From the NCBI GenBank assembly GCA_016212085.1, contig JACRHL010000005.1:62001-126000 (forward strand): a DNA stretch of 64,000 nucleotides. Direction: 5' to 3'. The position numbers and the translations under genes are program-made. This DNA is from Nitrospirota bacterium (lineage in GTDB: Bacteria > Nitrospirota > JACRHL01). Below, one piece after another: positions 6,687 to 18,608 of this stretch (positions within the stretch are counted from its first letter, which is position 1; every line of letters begins with the position of its first letter). The notes beneath the pieces were generated by a model. The model was given only the letters and a program-made list of their open reading frames with translations. It was not told where the DNA came from and did not search any database.

Positions 6687-7624
6687 GGGGTGGCCTCCTC
6701 GGCGTCCGGTTCCGGGTTGACGATCTTGCCGGCCTTGCCGCGCCACACCAGCACGATGGCGCTGGCGACGTAGATCGATGAGTAGGTGCCGATCACGATG
6801 CCGATCAGCAGTGCCAAGGCGAAGTCGTGCAACACCTCGCCACCCCAGAACGTGAGCGCCACCACCACCAGTAAGGTGGTGCCGCTGGTGATCAGGGTGC
6901 GCGACAGCACCTGGTTGACGGCGTTGTTGATGACCTGCTCCAGGGATTCCTTGTGGCGCCGGCGCAGGTTCTCGCGGATGCGGTCGTAGACCACCACCGT
7001 GTCGTTCAGGGAGTAGCCGGCCACGGTGAGCAGGGAGGTGATCAGCAGCAGGTTGACCTCCTTGCCCACGAGGACGAACAGGCCCAGCACCGCCAGCACG
7101 TCGTGGAAGGTGGCGATGGCTGCCGCCACGCCGAAGCGGAACTCGAAGCGCATGGCGATGTAGGCCATGATGCCGAGCATCGACAGGAACACGGCCAGGA
7201 TCGCGTCCTTTTGCAGGCGGTCGCCGATGGACGGGCCCACCTCGGTGACCGAGTCCACCACGAAGGGGTTGTCCGGCAGGGCGTCGCGGAAGATGGCGCG
7301 CAGCTTGGCGGACGCCTTCTCCTCGATGGAGCCGGCGCGCTTGACGCGGATCAGCAGCTTGTTGGTGCCGGTGAATTCCTGGATGTCCGCGTCCGGGAAG
7401 CCGCCGCTCACCATGATGCGGCGCGCCTCCTCCATGAGCACGGGGTGCTCGAAATCAAGCTGCACCGAGGTGCCACCCTCGAAATCGATGCCCAGGTTGG
7501 CCTTGCCGAGGCCGATCTGCACCAGGGTGGCCAGCCCCAGCAGCACCAGGAGGCCCGAGATGGTGAAGGCGATCTTGCGCCGGCCCAGAAAATCGATATG
7601 GGTCTTGCCGATGAGTTCCAGCAT
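6683..7624 (-). CDS. secF: Protein translocase subunit SecF
   Basis: A 313-aa inner-membrane protein with an N-terminal helix (FTISGLLVLLGLATLV), the SecF/SecD signature GIDFEGGTSVQL (about 45-56), a periplasmic domain, and five C-terminal helices including TSLLTVAGYSLNDTVVVYDRIREN. With SecD it uses proton motive force to pull proteins through SecYEG on the periplasmic side. It lies 16 bases after secD and overlaps the DsbA-like gene. Length and motifs are standard. Confidence 0.96.
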   Translation of the reverse strand: MLELIGKTHIDFLGRRKIAFTISGLLVLLGLATLVQIGLGKANLGIDFEGGTSVQLDFEHPVLMEEARRIMVSGGFPDADIQEFTGTNKLLIRVKRAGSIEEKASAKLRAIFRDALPDNPFVVDSVTEVGPSIGDRLQKDAILAVFLSMLGIMAYIAMRFEFRFGVAAAIATFHDVLAVLGLFVLVGKEVNLLLITSLLTVAGYSLNDTVVVYDRIRENLRRRHKESLEQVINNAVNQVLSRTLITSGTTLLVVVALTFWGGEVLHDFALALLIGIVIGTYSSIYVASAIVLVWRGKAGKIVNPEPDAEEATP

Positions 7625-7640
7625 GAAAAAGCCGCCCCGG

Positions 7641-9230
7641 TTAGATGCTCAAGGTTTCCAGGCGCCGCCGGCTGTTCATCCAATCGAAGAACACCTTGGT
7701 GCCGACGAAGGCGGTGAACAGGTTGATCAGGATGCCCAGGCTCAGGGTCACCGCGAAGCCCTTCACCGGCCCGCTGCCGAACAGGAACAGCGCCGCCGAC
7801 GTGATGAGGGCGGTGACGTGGGCGTCGACGATGGTCACCCAGGCGCGGTCATACCCCTGGTCCACCGCCAGGCGCACGGTCTTGCCGAGGCGCAGTTCCT
7901 CGCGGATGCGCTCGAAGATCAGCACGTTCGAGTCCACCCCCATGCCGACGGTGAGCGCGATACCGGCGATGCCCGGCAGGGTGAGGGTGGCGTGCATGGC
8001 CCCCAGCGCGCCCACCAGCACGATCAGGTTGAGCATCAAGGCCACGTTGGCGATCACGCCCGCCAGGCGGTAGTAGATCGTCATGAACAGCACCACCAGC
8101 GCCGTGCCGACCACCGTGGCCATCAGGCCGGCGTGGATGGAATCCTGGCCCAGGCTGGGGCCAACGGTCACGTTTTGCAGCACCTCCACCGGCGCCGGCA
8201 GGGCGCCGGCGCGCAGCACGATGGCCAGGTCGTTGGCCTCCTGCGAGGTGAACTGGCCGGTGATGGAGGCGCGCCCGCCGCCGATGCGCTCCTGGATCAC
8301 CGGCGCCGAGTAGACGTTGCCGTCGAGCACGATGGCGAAGCGCTCGCCCACGTGCTCCCCGGTCACCTGGTCGAAGATCTTGGCGCCCACCGGGTCGAAG
8401 GTGATGGCCACGTAAGGCTCGTTGAACTGATTGATGGACACCCGCGCGTCGGTGAGGGTGTCGCCGGCGAGCATGGCCTGTTTCTTCACCACGTGCGGCT
8501 CCCGGTCCAGCTCCTGGCCGGTTTGCGGGTCCAGAACGCGGCGGTAGAGGATCTCGTCGTCCTCCGGCAGCGGCATGCCACGCTCCAATTGAACCGCCTC
8601 GTCCACCAGCTTGAACTCGAGCAGGGCGGTCTTGCCGATCAGGTCGATGGCGCGGTCCGGGTCGGACACGCCGGGCAGCTGCACCAGGATCTCGTCCGAG
8701 CCCTGCTGCTGGATGAGCGGCTCCGCCACGCCAAACTGGTCGATGCGGTTGCGGATGGTCTCCACGCTCTGGGTCACGGCGCCCACCCGGATGCGGTCCA
8801 GGTCCGGGTCGCTCAGCCGGTAGGCCAGGTCGGTGCCCTGTTCCCGGTTTTCCAGGGCCAGGACGCCGTAGTCCTTTTCCACCAGCGTGGTGATGCGGTC
8901 GCGGGTGGCCTGGTCGGCCACGCCGGTGATGGTCACGCCGAACGGCCCCTCGCGCCGCACGGTGACGTTGAGCCCCGCGTCCTTGATGGTCTGGGCGAGG
9001 GAGTCGGAGGTGCGGTCCACGAAGTTGCTGGCCGCCACGTCGCGGGCGACCTTGAGCACCAGATGGATGCCGCCCTGGAGGTCCAGCCCCAGGTTGATGC
9101 CCTCCCCCGGCAGCTTGGCGCGGGTGTCCGCCGAGATCATGCGCTCCGGCAGGCTCGGCAGAAAGTAGAGCAGGGAGATGACGGCGACCAGGGCCACCGC
9201 GGCGAAGCGTACGCCGATTGACTTGCCCAT
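7641..9230 (-). CDS. secD: Protein translocase subunit SecD
   Basis: A 529-aa inner-membrane protein. An N-terminal helix ([20 protein letters not shown]) is followed by [15 protein letters not shown], the large periplasmic P1 domain, and six C-terminal helices. These include [28 protein letters not shown], the conserved region required for proton-driven translocation. It is the partner of SecF and YajC, encoded on either side. The gap to yajC is 46 bases. Confidence 0.96.
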   Translation of the reverse strand: MGKSIGVRFAAVALVAVISLLYFLPSLPERMISADTRAKLPGEGINLGLDLQGGIHLVLKVARDVAASNFVDRTSDSLAQTIKDAGLNVTVRREGPFGVTITGVADQATRDRITTLVEKDYGVLALENREQGTDLAYRLSDPDLDRIRVGAVTQSVETIRNRIDQFGVAEPLIQQQGSDEILVQLPGVSDPDRAIDLIGKTALLEFKLVDEAVQLERGMPLPEDDEILYRRVLDPQTGQELDREPHVVKKQAMLAGDTLTDARVSINQFNEPYVAITFDPVGAKIFDQVTGEHVGERFAIVLDGNVYSAPVIQERIGGGRASITGQFTSQEANDLAIVLRAGALPAPVEVLQNVTVGPSLGQDSIHAGLMATVVGTALVVLFMTIYYRLAGVIANVALMLNLIVLVGALGAMHATLTLPGIAGIALTVGMGVDSNVLIFERIREELRLGKTVRLAVDQGYDRAWVTIVDAHVTALITSAALFLFGSGPVKGFAVTLSLGILINLFTAFVGTKVFFDWMNSRRRLETLSI

Positions 9231-9276
9231 ATCCAGTTCCCGGAAGTGTGATCCGTTTCGGCCCGGCCGGAACGGC

Positions 9277-10762
<1,486 letters not shown>

Positions 10763-12451
10763 TCACATCCGGGTGGGGGCCGACACGCCGAGCAGCCCCA
10801 GGCCGTTCTTGATCACCTGGCCCACGGCGCCCGCCAGCACCAGCCGCGCCCGGGTCAGGGCCGGGTCGTCACCGACGAAGCGGTTCTTGTAGTAATAGGC
10901 GTGGAAGCGTGCCGCCAGTTCCTGGAGGTAGTAGGGAATCTTGTGCACCGCCAGCTCGCGGGCGGCGTCGTCCACCACGTCCGGGTAGGCGGCGAGCTGC
11001 TTGACCAGGGCCAGCGTCTCCGCGTCGTGCAGGGGGGCGAGGTCCACCGTCTGGCCGCTGAAGGCGCCGTCCGCCTTGAACAGGTCGACGCCCGCCTCCG
11101 CCGCCTTGGCGAACAGCTGGTGCACCCGCGCATGGGCGTACTGGATGTAGTACACCGGGTTGTCGGCGGTCCGCTGCTTGGCCAGCTCCAGGTCGAACTC
11201 CAGTTGCGCGTCCGACTTGCGGGTGAGGAAGAAGAAGCGCGTGGCGTCCACGCCGATCTCGTCGGTCACCTCCTTCAGGGTGACGAACTCGCCGGCGCGG
11301 GTGGACATGGCCACCGGCACGCCGTCGCGCAGCAGCGACACCAGTTGCACCAGCACCACCGTCAGGTCGTCCGGGTCGCGGCCGAGCATGGTCACCGCCG
11401 CCTTCATGCGGCCGATGTAGCCGTGGTGGTCGGCGCCCCACACGTCGATCACGCGGGCGAAGCCGCGCGCGAACTTGTCCTGGTGGTAGGCCACGTCGGA
11501 GGCGAAGTAGGTGGTCACGCCGTTGCCGCGCACCATCACCCGGTCCTTGTCGTCGCCGTGGCGGGTGGTGGCCAGCCAGGTGGCGCCGTCCTGCTCATAG
11601 GCGGCGCCGGCGGCCTTGAGGCCGTCGATGACGCGCTGCACCGGCGGGTCGTCGCCCCGGTACAGCTCGCGCTCCGAGTACCACTGGTCGAAGCGGATGC
11701 CGAACCGGTCCAGCTCGTCCCGGATCTCGCCCAGGATGGCCTGGTAGGCGGTGGCGGAGAAGTGCGGCAGCCACTGGGCCTCGGGCAGGCCGGCCCAGCG
11801 GTCGCCGTCCGCGTCCTGGATCCGTTGGGCGATGTCCTTGATGTAGTCGCCCCGGTAGTGGTCGTCCGGCCAGGGCACGTCCTGTCCCAGGGCCTGAAGG
11901 TAGCGCACGTGGGTGGAGCGGCCCAGGATGTTCATCTGGTTGCCCACGTCGTTCACGTAGTATTCGCGCTTCACCGGCGTGCCCACGGCGGCCAGCAGGT
12001 TGGCGGTCACGTCGCCCACCACGGCGCCGCGCCCGTGGCCCACGTGCAGGGGCCCGGTGGGGTTGGCGCTGACGAACTCGACCATGGTGGGCCGGCCAGC
12101 GCCCCAGGCGTGGGTGCCGTAGGCGGCGCCGGCGGCCAGGATGTCGGGGAGCTGGGCGGTCCAGTAGCCGGCGCTCAGGTAAAAATTGAGGAAGCCGGGA
12201 CCGGCGATCTCCACCTTGTCCACCAGCCCTTCCATGGGCGGCAGGTGGTCCACGATCACCTGGGCCACGTCGCGCGGGGAGCGCCGCGCCTGCTTGGCGA
12301 GGCCCAGCGCCACCGGGCAGGCCACGTCGCCGTGGGCCGCCTGCTTGGGGGACTCCAGCACGATGGCGGGCGGCGCGTCGAAGGCCAGGGCGCCCGCACT
12401 CCGGGCATTGCCCAGGGCGGCGCGGATCATATCGGAAATCTGTGTAGCCAT
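10763..12451 (-). CDS. argS: Arginyl-tRNA synthetase
   Basis: A 562-aa class I synthetase with an N-terminal tRNA-binding domain ([16 protein letters not shown]), the HIGH motif as [18 protein letters not shown], and a KMSK-equivalent loop reading [10 protein letters not shown]. The C-terminal anticodon-binding domain includes [13 protein letters not shown]. The KMSK lysine is absent, as is common in ArgS. A good promoter lies just upstream (12502-12473). It heads the argS-tgt-yajC-secD-secF-DsbA-like string, which is probably at least partly one transcript. Confidence 0.96.
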   Translation of the reverse strand: MATQISDMIRAALGNARSAGALAFDAPPAIVLESPKQAAHGDVACPVALGLAKQARRSPRDVAQVIVDHLPPMEGLVDKVEIAGPGFLNFYLSAGYWTAQLPDILAAGAAYGTHAWGAGRPTMVEFVSANPTGPLHVGHGRGAVVGDVTANLLAAVGTPVKREYYVNDVGNQMNILGRSTHVRYLQALGQDVPWPDDHYRGDYIKDIAQRIQDADGDRWAGLPEAQWLPHFSATAYQAILGEIRDELDRFGIRFDQWYSERELYRGDDPPVQRVIDGLKAAGAAYEQDGATWLATTRHGDDKDRVMVRGNGVTTYFASDVAYHQDKFARGFARVIDVWGADHHGYIGRMKAAVTMLGRDPDDLTVVLVQLVSLLRDGVPVAMSTRAGEFVTLKEVTDEIGVDATRFFFLTRKSDAQLEFDLELAKQRTADNPVYYIQYAHARVHQLFAKAAEAGVDLFKADGAFSGQTVDLAPLHDAETLALVKQLAAYPDVVDDAARELAVHKIPYYLQELAARFHAYYYKNRFVGDDPALTRARLVLAGAVGQVIKNGLGLLGVSAPTRM

Positions 12452-12472
12452 TCCCCTTCCAAAAAACCCCGA

Positions 12473-12502
12473 ATCCTAGAGGATTTCCACGGTGACCGTC
12501 AA
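12473..12502 (-). promoter_or_regulatory. Promoter of argS
   Basis: On the minus strand TTGACG (12502-12497) and TAGGAT (12478-12473) are separated by 18 bases, 22 bases before the argS ATG. Confidence 0.65.
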
Positions 12503-12514
12503 TCGCCCTTGCCC

Positions 12515-12544
12515 TTGAGCACGCCGGGGGGGGTACCCCATAAT
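12515..12544 (+). promoter_or_regulatory. Possible promoter of the DUF255 gene
   Basis: TTGAGC (12515-12520) and CATAAT (12539-12544) are separated by 18 bases. A G/C-tract inverted repeat (12525-12566, arms CGGGGGGGGTAC and GTACCCCCCG) surrounds the -10 and could affect initiation. The match to consensus is moderate. Confidence 0.38.
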
Positions 12545-12595
12545 CCCAAGGGGACCGTACCCCCCGCCTTGTCCACCCACGCACGGAATCCGCCC

Positions 12596-14638
12596 ATGTC
12601 CGACGCCCCCGCCAACCGCCTCGCCGCCGAGACCAGCCCCTACCTGCTCCAGCACGCCCACAACCCGGTGGACTGGTATCCGTGGGGCGAGGAGGCCCTG
12701 GCGCGCGCCCGCGCCGAGAACAAGCCGATCTTCCTGTCCATCGGCTACTCCGCCTGCCACTGGTGCCACGTGATGGCCCACGAGAGTTTTGAGGATCCGG
12801 CCACGGCGGCGCTGATGAACGAACACTTCGTGAACATCAAGGTGGACCGGGAGGAGCGGCCCGACCTGGATCACATCTACCAGACCGCCTTTCAGCTCCT
12901 GGCCGGGCGCGGCGGCGGCTGGCCGCTGTCCATGTTCCTCACCCCGGAACTGGGGCCGTTCTGGGGCGGCACCTATTTTCCCAGCCAGCCGCGCTACGGC
13001 ATGCCGGCGTTCCGCGACGTGTTGCGGGGGGTGGCCACGCACTTCCGCGAGAAGCCGGAGGACGTGACCCACAACGTGGCGGCCCTCGTCCAGGGGCTGG
13101 CCCGCGTGAACCACGCCCGCCCCACCGGGAGCGCCCTGTCCGACAACCTGCTGGAGGCCGCCGCCCAGCAGCTGGTGCGGGAGTTCGACCCGGTGTGGGG
13201 CGGCTTTGGCGGGGCGCCCAAGTTTCCGTCCACCATGGCCCTGGCGTTCCTGCTCACCCGCTGGCACCGCACCGGCAACCAGGCCTATTTGCACGCGGCG
13301 GGCCACTCCCTGGCCAAGATGGCCGAGGGCGGCATCCGCGACCACCTGGGCGGCGGCTTCGCCCGCTACGCCGTGGATGAGAAGTGGCTGGTGCCGCACT
13401 TCGAGAAGATGCTCTACGACAACGCCCTCCTGATCCCCCTCTACATCGACGCCCACCTGGCCACGGGCAATCCGCTGTTCGCGCAGGTGGCGCGCGAGGC
13501 GCTGGACTACGTGGCGCGCGAGATGACCCACCCGGAAGGGGGCTTCTACGCCGCCCAGGACGCGGACAGCGAGGGGGAGGAGGGCCGGTTCTTCGTCTGG
13601 CGGCCGGGGGAGATCGACGAGGTGCTGGGGCCCGACGCGGACCTGTTTTGCGCCTGTTACGGGGTGACCGAGGGCGGCAACTTCGAGGGGCAGAACATCC
13701 TGTGGACGCCGGAGCCCCTGGCGGAGGTGGCCGCCGAGTTCGGGCTGGACGCGGCCCGCGCCGCCGGGATCCTTGCGGGCGCCCGCGCCAAGCTGTTCGC
13801 GCGCCGCGCGGAGCGGGTGCGGCCGGGGCTGGACGACAAGGTCATCGCCTCGTGGAACGGCCTGATGCTGAGCGCCTTCGCCCGCGCCGCCGCCGTGTTC
13901 GGCGACGCGGCCTGTCTGGACCGGGCGCGCCGCGCGGCGGATTTCGTGACCGGCAAGCTGATGCCCGGCGGCGCCCTGCGCCGCTGCTACAAGGACGGCC
14001 AGGCCAGGCACCCCGCCTGCCTGGACGATTACGTCTTTCTGGCCCAGGGGCTGCTGGACCTGCACCACGCATCCGGCGACGGGGCGCACCTGGACGCCGC
14101 CACCGGGCTGATGGACACGGTGCTGGAGCGGTTCGCCGCGCCGCAGGGCGGTTTCTACTTTACCGGGGAGGGGCACGAGGAGCTGATCGCGCGCACCCTT
14201 TCCGGCACGGACCAGTCCATCCCGTCCGGCAACTCGGTGGCGGCGCTGTGCCTGCTCCGCCTGCACCAGCTCACCGGCGCCGGGCGCTACCACGCCGCTG
14301 CCGAGGGGGCGGTGCGGGCGTTCCTGGAGCAGGCGGCCATGGCGCCCCAGGGCTACGCCAACCTGCTGCTGGCCGCCGACGCCCTGATCCATCCACCCAC
14401 CCTGGTGGCGCTGGCGGGGCCGGACGCGGCGGCGTGGCAGGCGCGGCTGGCGCGGCGCTTCCGGCCCAACACCTGGGTGCAGCGCATCGATCCGGCGCGG
14501 CCGAAGGCCCCCGCGTGGCTGGCGGGCAAGGGGTCCCCCGGCCGGGTCACGGCGGCCTATGTGTGCCAGGGGGGCACCTGCGCGCCGCCGGTGACCGCCA
14601 TCACGGAACTGGAGGCGCGCCTGGGACTTGCCGATTAG
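12596..14638 (+). CDS. DUF255 thioredoxin-domain protein (YyaL/spermatogenesis-associated 20 family)
   Basis: A 680-aa protein with an N-terminal thioredoxin-like DUF255 domain ([21 protein letters not shown], then [17 protein letters not shown] with the CxxC-like ACHWC) and a long alpha/alpha-barrel C-terminal part resembling N-acylglucosamine 2-epimerase or glycosidase toroids ([26 protein letters not shown]). The molecular function of the family is not established. ATG 12596 was chosen because the conserved N-terminal block begins right after it; the open frame continues upstream only as antisense to argS. It is probably a single-gene unit. Confidence 0.9.
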   Translation: MSDAPANRLAAETSPYLLQHAHNPVDWYPWGEEALARARAENKPIFLSIGYSACHWCHVMAHESFEDPATAALMNEHFVNIKVDREERPDLDHIYQTAFQLLAGRGGGWPLSMFLTPELGPFWGGTYFPSQPRYGMPAFRDVLRGVATHFREKPEDVTHNVAALVQGLARVNHARPTGSALSDNLLEAAAQQLVREFDPVWGGFGGAPKFPSTMALAFLLTRWHRTGNQAYLHAAGHSLAKMAEGGIRDHLGGGFARYAVDEKWLVPHFEKMLYDNALLIPLYIDAHLATGNPLFAQVAREALDYVAREMTHPEGGFYAAQDADSEGEEGRFFVWRPGEIDEVLGPDADLFCACYGVTEGGNFEGQNILWTPEPLAEVAAEFGLDAARAAGILAGARAKLFARRAERVRPGLDDKVIASWNGLMLSAFARAAAVFGDAACLDRARRAADFVTGKLMPGGALRRCYKDGQARHPACLDDYVFLAQGLLDLHHASGDGAHLDAATGLMDTVLERFAAPQGGFYFTGEGHEELIARTLSGTDQSIPSGNSVAALCLLRLHQLTGAGRYHAAAEGAVRAFLEQAAMAPQGYANLLLAADALIHPPTLVALAGPDAAAWQARLARRFRPNTWVQRIDPARPKAPAWLAGKGSPGRVTAAYVCQGGTCAPPVTAITELEARLGLAD

Positions 14639-14765
14639 GGGAGGCCGGCCGCCGGGCCCGCCTTGCTTTTGCCGCACGCCTACCGGTAAGGTCCGGCGGT
14701 GAGCGCCCCGCGGCGGCGCCGGGCCGGCATGAACCACAAGGATAGGGTTTAGGCACGCCAGGAAC

Positions 14766-15596
14766 ATGGTTGGTGCGTATCTGATTCTGCTGCGCGAGGG
14801 CTTCGAGGCGGCCCTCATCGTCGGCATCATCCTGGCGGCGGTCGCGCGGCTGGGGGCGATGGCCTATGGCCGTCACGTGATGGCCGGCGTGGGCGCGGCG
14901 GTCCTTGCCAGCCTTGGCTTCGCCTTCGTGGCGGACCGCATCTCGGAACTGTTCGCCGGGGCCGGCCAGGAGGTCATGAATGGCGCCATCCTGGGCATCG
15001 CGGCGGCCATGATCACCTATGTCATCGTGTGGCTCAGGGAGAGCCGCCGGCAGATCGACCGGCAGTTGTCCGGCAAGGTGGCCGAGCACGCGGTGGGGCG
15101 TGGCGTCGGCCTGTTCGTGCTGGCGTTCGTGTCGGTGTTCCGCGAGGGGGCGGAGTCGGTGCTGTTCCTGTGGGCCATCGTCGCCGGGGGGGGCGAGGAC
15201 ACGGCCGGGGTGGTGATCGGCGGCATCGCCGGGCTGTTCACGGCGGTGCTCATCGCCTGGCTGCTGTTCCAGGGCGGGCGGCGCATTCCCCTGAAGACGT
15301 TTTTCGACGCCACCACCGTGCTCCTGGTGCTGCTGGCGGCGGGCATGCTGGCGCGGGCGGCCGGTTACTGGGTGGCGGTGGATTGGCTGCCGGCCCTGGC
15401 CTACGGGGTGTGGGACACCGGCCACATCCTGCCGGACCGTGGCGGGCTGGGGGGCGTGCTGGCCATCCTGTTCGGCTACAACGCCAACCCGACCCTGATG
15501 GAGGTCCTTGTTTTTGGCGGCTATCTCATGACGGTGGCGTTGTGGCTGCGTTTTGGCGGGCGCGCCGTCGGCACCCCCGCGTCCGCCGGCGGGTAG
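14766..15596 (+). CDS. FTR1-family iron permease
   Basis: A 276-aa inner-membrane protein with about seven hydrophobic helices. It carries two REXXE motifs typical of FTR1/EfeU iron permeases: REGFE at residues 10-14 in the first helix and REGAE at 126-130 in the fourth. These carboxylates bind ferric iron during transport. No EfeO/EfeB-like partner or multicopper oxidase is adjacent; a globin-like gene follows after 3 bases. A weak TTGCTT-N18-TAAGGT (14663-14692) could be its promoter. Confidence 0.88.
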   Translation: MVGAYLILLREGFEAALIVGIILAAVARLGAMAYGRHVMAGVGAAVLASLGFAFVADRISELFAGAGQEVMNGAILGIAAAMITYVIVWLRESRRQIDRQLSGKVAEHAVGRGVGLFVLAFVSVFREGAESVLFLWAIVAGGGEDTAGVVIGGIAGLFTAVLIAWLLFQGGRRIPLKTFFDATTVLLVLLAAGMLARAAGYWVAVDWLPALAYGVWDTGHILPDRGGLGGVLAILFGYNANPTLMEVLVFGGYLMTVALWLRFGGRAVGTPASAGG

Positions 15597-15599
15597 GCC

Positions 15600-16022
15600 G
15601 TGTCCGTCGCCTTCGTCGAGAGCGTCAAGCGCTGCACCCAGTCCGCGTCCTTTCTGGACCGCCTCCACGAGGAGGTGATGCTGCGCGGCGCCAATGTGCG
15701 TGTCCGCTTCGCGGGGGTGGACGTGTTCAAGGCCAAGTACCTGTTCAACCGCCTGCTCATGGCGCTGGTGCGCCGCGCGTCGGGGGTGCCGGGCACCGAA
15801 ACGGTGATCGGCGGCCTGGCCGGGGAGTTCGGCCCCCGGGGTTTGAATCTGCCGGAGGCCTTCTTTCTGGACTGGCAGGAGGCGCTGCTGGCCGCGGTGC
15901 GCGCCACGGACCGGCAGCTCACGCCCGAGCTGGAGCGGGAGTGGCGCCAGGTGACGGGCGCCGAGCTGGGGCATTTTGTCGCCACCATCCGCGTCAACGG
16001 CGGCATGGCCGCCGGCTGGTGA
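15600..16022 (+). CDS. Globin-like protein without a proximal histidine
   Basis: A 140-aa helical protein starting at GTG 15600, 3 bases after the FTR1 permease. Its pattern resembles a bacterial globin: FVESVKRC at helix A, VRVRFAGVD near the CD-corner phenylalanine, a long YLFNRLLMALVRRA helix, LAGEFGPRGLNLPEAFF, and a WQEALLAAV helix. At the place of the heme-binding proximal histidine (LAxxH) it has F77, so it may not bind heme in the usual way. The globin assignment is from pattern only. Coupling to FTR1 suggests a role in iron sensing or handling, which is inference. Confidence 0.5.
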   Translation: MSVAFVESVKRCTQSASFLDRLHEEVMLRGANVRVRFAGVDVFKAKYLFNRLLMALVRRASGVPGTETVIGGLAGEFGPRGLNLPEAFFLDWQEALLAAVRATDRQLTPELEREWRQVTGAELGHFVATIRVNGGMAAGW

Positions 16023-16167
16023 GCGGCGCCGGGGGCGGGTGCGGCGTTGTGATAGTATGAACACATTCGCCCGGAACCGGCCCGCCCCTCGGCGGCCATA
16101 TGTGGAATGTGCCTGACGGGGTGCCTGTGTCGTGCCGTTACCTGTTGCCTGCTAACCGCCGGTCCGC

Positions 16168-18006
16168 GTGATCATCCTCGGCATCTCCGCCTATTACCAC
16201 GACAGCGCGGCGGCCCTCCTGCGCGATGGAGCCATCGTGGCAGCCGCCCAGGAGGAGCGTTTTTCGCGCCGGAAGCACGACGCGCGCTTTCCCGCCCACG
16301 CCATCCGCTATTGCCTGGACGAGGCGGGCATCGGCCTTGCCGACGTGGGCCGGGTGGTGTTCTACGACAAGCCCCTGGTCAAGTTCGAGCGCCTGCTGGA
16401 GACCTATCTGGCCTTCGCGCCCCGGGGGTTCCGCTCGTTCGTCGCGGCCATGCCCGTGTGGCTCAAGGAGAAGCTCTACCTGAAGAGCGAGCTTAGGCGC
16501 GAGCTGGCCGCCCTGGGCGGCGTGCCCCGTGGCGCGCTGCCGCCGCTGATGTTCACCGAGCACCACCAGGCCCACGCCGCGTCGGCGTTCTTCCCGAGCC
16601 CGTTCCAGGAGGCGGCGGTGCTGTGCCTGGACGGGGTGGGGGAGTGGGCCACCACCTCCGTGTGGCGCGGTTCGGGCAACCGCCTGGAGCCGGTGTGGGA
16701 GATCGACTTTCCCCACTCCCTGGGCCTGCTCTATTCCGCGTTCACCTACTACACCGGCTTCAAGGTCAATTCCGGCGAATACAAGCTGATGGGCCTCGCC
16801 CCCTACGGCGAGCCGAAATACGTGGACCGTATCCTGGAGCACCTGATCGACCTGAAGGACGACGGCACCTTCCGGCTCGACATGCGCTACTTCGACTTCG
16901 CCACCGGGCTGACCATGACCAACGCCCGCTTCGACGCCCTGTTCGGCGGCCCGCCGCGGCGCGCCGAGGGTGCCGTCACCCAGCGCGAGATGGACATCGC
17001 CCGCTCCATCCAGGCGGTCACCGAGGAGGTGGTGCTGCGCCTGGCCCGCACCGTGCACAAGGAGCTGGGGGTGGACACCCTGTGCCTGGCCGGCGGCGTC
17101 GCCCTGAACTGCGTGGCCAACGGTCGCATCCTGCGCGAGGGGCCGTTCAAGGACATCTGGATCCAGCCCGCCGCCGGCGACGCGGGCGGCGCCCTGGGGG
17201 CGGCGCTGGCGGTGTGGCACCAGTACCTGGACGGCCCGCGCCCGGTGAACGGCACCGACCGCATGCGGGGCGGCTACCTGGGGCCGCGCCACACGGCGGA
17301 CGGCATCCGTGCCTACCTGGACGGCGTGAACGCCGTGTACACGGAGCTTCCCGACGCGGAGCTGGCGCCCCGGGTGGCCCAGGTGCTGGCGGACGGCAAC
17401 GTGGTGGGGTGGTTCCAGGGGCGCATGGAGTTCGGGCCCCGCGCCCTGGGCGGCCGCTCCATCCTGGGCGACCCGCGCAGCCCCAGGATGCAGTCGGTGA
17501 TGAACCTGAAGATCAAGTACCGCGAGTCGTTCCGGCCGTTCGCCCCGTCGGTGCTGGCGGAGCGGGTGGCCGACTGCTTCGAGCTGGACCGGCCCAGCCC
17601 CTACATGCTGATCGTGGCGCCGGTGCGGGAGGCGCTGCGCATTCCCATGACCCCGGCGCAACAGGGGCTGTTCGGCATCGACCGGCTCAACGTGCCGCGC
17701 TCCACGCTGCCCGCCGTCACCCATGTGGACTATTCGGCGCGCATCCAGACCATCCACGCGGAGACCAACCCCCGCTACCATGCCCTGGTGTCGGCGTTCG
17801 ACCGCCTCACCGGCTGCCCGGTGGTGGTCAACACCTCCTTCAACGTGCGCGGCGAGCCCATCGTCTGCACCCCGGAGGACGCCTACCGCTGCTTCATGCG
17901 CACGGAGATGGACTACCTGGTGCTGGAGAACCTCGTCCTCGCCAAGGCGGATCAGCCTGCCTGGGAGCGGGACGATTCCTGGAAGAGCGAGTTCGAGCTG
18001 GACTGA
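16168..18006 (+). CDS. NodU/CmcH-type O-carbamoyltransferase
   Basis: A 612-aa enzyme of the carbamoyltransferase family. The N-terminal ASKHA-like domain shows ILGISAYYHDSAAALL, QEERFSRRKHD and the metal-binding HHQAH (132-136). The C-terminal YrdC-like domain contains QGRMEFGPRALGGRSILGDPR. These enzymes make carbamoyl-AMP from carbamoyl phosphate and ATP and transfer the carbamoyl group to a sugar or natural-product hydroxyl. GTG 16168 gives the standard N-terminus. The next three genes (SxtJ-like, DUF5989, TPR-GT41) follow without gaps larger than 28 bases, which points to carbamoylation of a glycan. Confidence 0.92.
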   Translation: MIILGISAYYHDSAAALLRDGAIVAAAQEERFSRRKHDARFPAHAIRYCLDEAGIGLADVGRVVFYDKPLVKFERLLETYLAFAPRGFRSFVAAMPVWLKEKLYLKSELRRELAALGGVPRGALPPLMFTEHHQAHAASAFFPSPFQEAAVLCLDGVGEWATTSVWRGSGNRLEPVWEIDFPHSLGLLYSAFTYYTGFKVNSGEYKLMGLAPYGEPKYVDRILEHLIDLKDDGTFRLDMRYFDFATGLTMTNARFDALFGGPPRRAEGAVTQREMDIARSIQAVTEEVVLRLARTVHKELGVDTLCLAGGVALNCVANGRILREGPFKDIWIQPAAGDAGGALGAALAVWHQYLDGPRPVNGTDRMRGGYLGPRHTADGIRAYLDGVNAVYTELPDAELAPRVAQVLADGNVVGWFQGRMEFGPRALGGRSILGDPRSPRMQSVMNLKIKYRESFRPFAPSVLAERVADCFELDRPSPYMLIVAPVREALRIPMTPAQQGLFGIDRLNVPRSTLPAVTHVDYSARIQTIHAETNPRYHALVSAFDRLTGCPVVVNTSFNVRGEPIVCTPEDAYRCFMRTEMDYLVLENLVLAKADQPAWERDDSWKSEFELD

Positions 18007-18428
18007 TGGCCATCGACCCGCACGCCATACCGGAACTGGACCGTGCCGGCCTGCGCCGCTTCGGCCTGACCACCGGCGCCATCGTCTGTGGGCTGTTCGG
18101 CCTGCTGCTGCCGCTGCTCGCCCACAAGGCGCTGGTGTGGGTGGCGTGGCCGTGGGCGCTGGCGGGGGTGCTGGGGCTGTGGGCGCTGGCGGCGCCCGCC
18201 ACCCTGCGCCCCGTGTACCGGGGGTGGATGCGGGTGGGCGCCGTGCTCGGCTTCGTGAACACGCGTATCATCCTGGCGGTGATGTTCTACCTGGTGCTGG
18301 TCCCGGTGGGGCTGGTCATGCGGCGGGTGGCCAGGGATCCCATGGCGCGGCGCTTCGACGAGGGGGCAAACAGCTACCGCGTGCGCCACGACGCCCCGCC
18401 CAAGGAACGGATGGAGAAACCGTACTGA
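18006..18428 (+). CDS. SxtJ-family membrane protein
   Basis: A 140-aa protein with three or four hydrophobic helices (ATGAIVCGLFGLLLPLL-like, ALVWVAWPWALAGVLGLWAL, IILAVMFYLVLVPVGLVMRRV) and a C-terminal DPMARRFDEGANSYRV segment. This pattern is that of SxtJ, which accompanies O-carbamoyltransferases in saxitoxin and many unrelated clusters. Its role is unknown. The ATG overlaps the carbamoyltransferase stop codon (TGATG), so the two are translationally coupled. Confidence 0.8.
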   Translation: MAIDPHAIPELDRAGLRRFGLTTGAIVCGLFGLLLPLLAHKALVWVAWPWALAGVLGLWALAAPATLRPVYRGWMRVGAVLGFVNTRIILAVMFYLVLVPVGLVMRRVARDPMARRFDEGANSYRVRHDAPPKERMEKPY

Positions 18429-18580
18429 TGTTCGATCTGCTCAAGGACTTGCTGGCCTTCATGCGCGAGCGCAAGAAGTTCTGGCTGGCGCCCATCATCC
18501 TGGTGCTGCTGCTGCTGGGGGCGCTGATCGTGTTCAGCCAGGGCTCGGCGGTGGCGCCGTTCATCTACACCCTGTTCTGA
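18428..18580 (+). CDS. DUF5989 single-helix membrane protein (SxtK-like)
   Basis: A 50-aa protein, MFDLLKDLLAFMRERKKFW, then one hydrophobic helix (LAPIILVLLLLGALIVF) and a conserved tail SQGSAVAPFIYTLF. It matches the small DUF5989 proteins found next to SxtJ and carbamoyltransferases. It starts on the stop codon of the SxtJ-like gene (TGATG). The function is not known; a scaffold or membrane anchor for the carbamoyltransferase is conceivable. Confidence 0.82.
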   Translation: MFDLLKDLLAFMRERKKFWLAPIILVLLLLGALIVFSQGSAVAPFIYTLF

Positions 18581-18608
18581 TCCGCTGTTCCGGCTGGAGG
18601 CCACGCGC

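Noticed and set aside
12525-12566. G/C-tract inverted repeat considered as a terminator or G-quadruplex
   Set aside because: No T-run follows on either strand and only one long G-run is present. It is noted with the DUF255 promoter instead.
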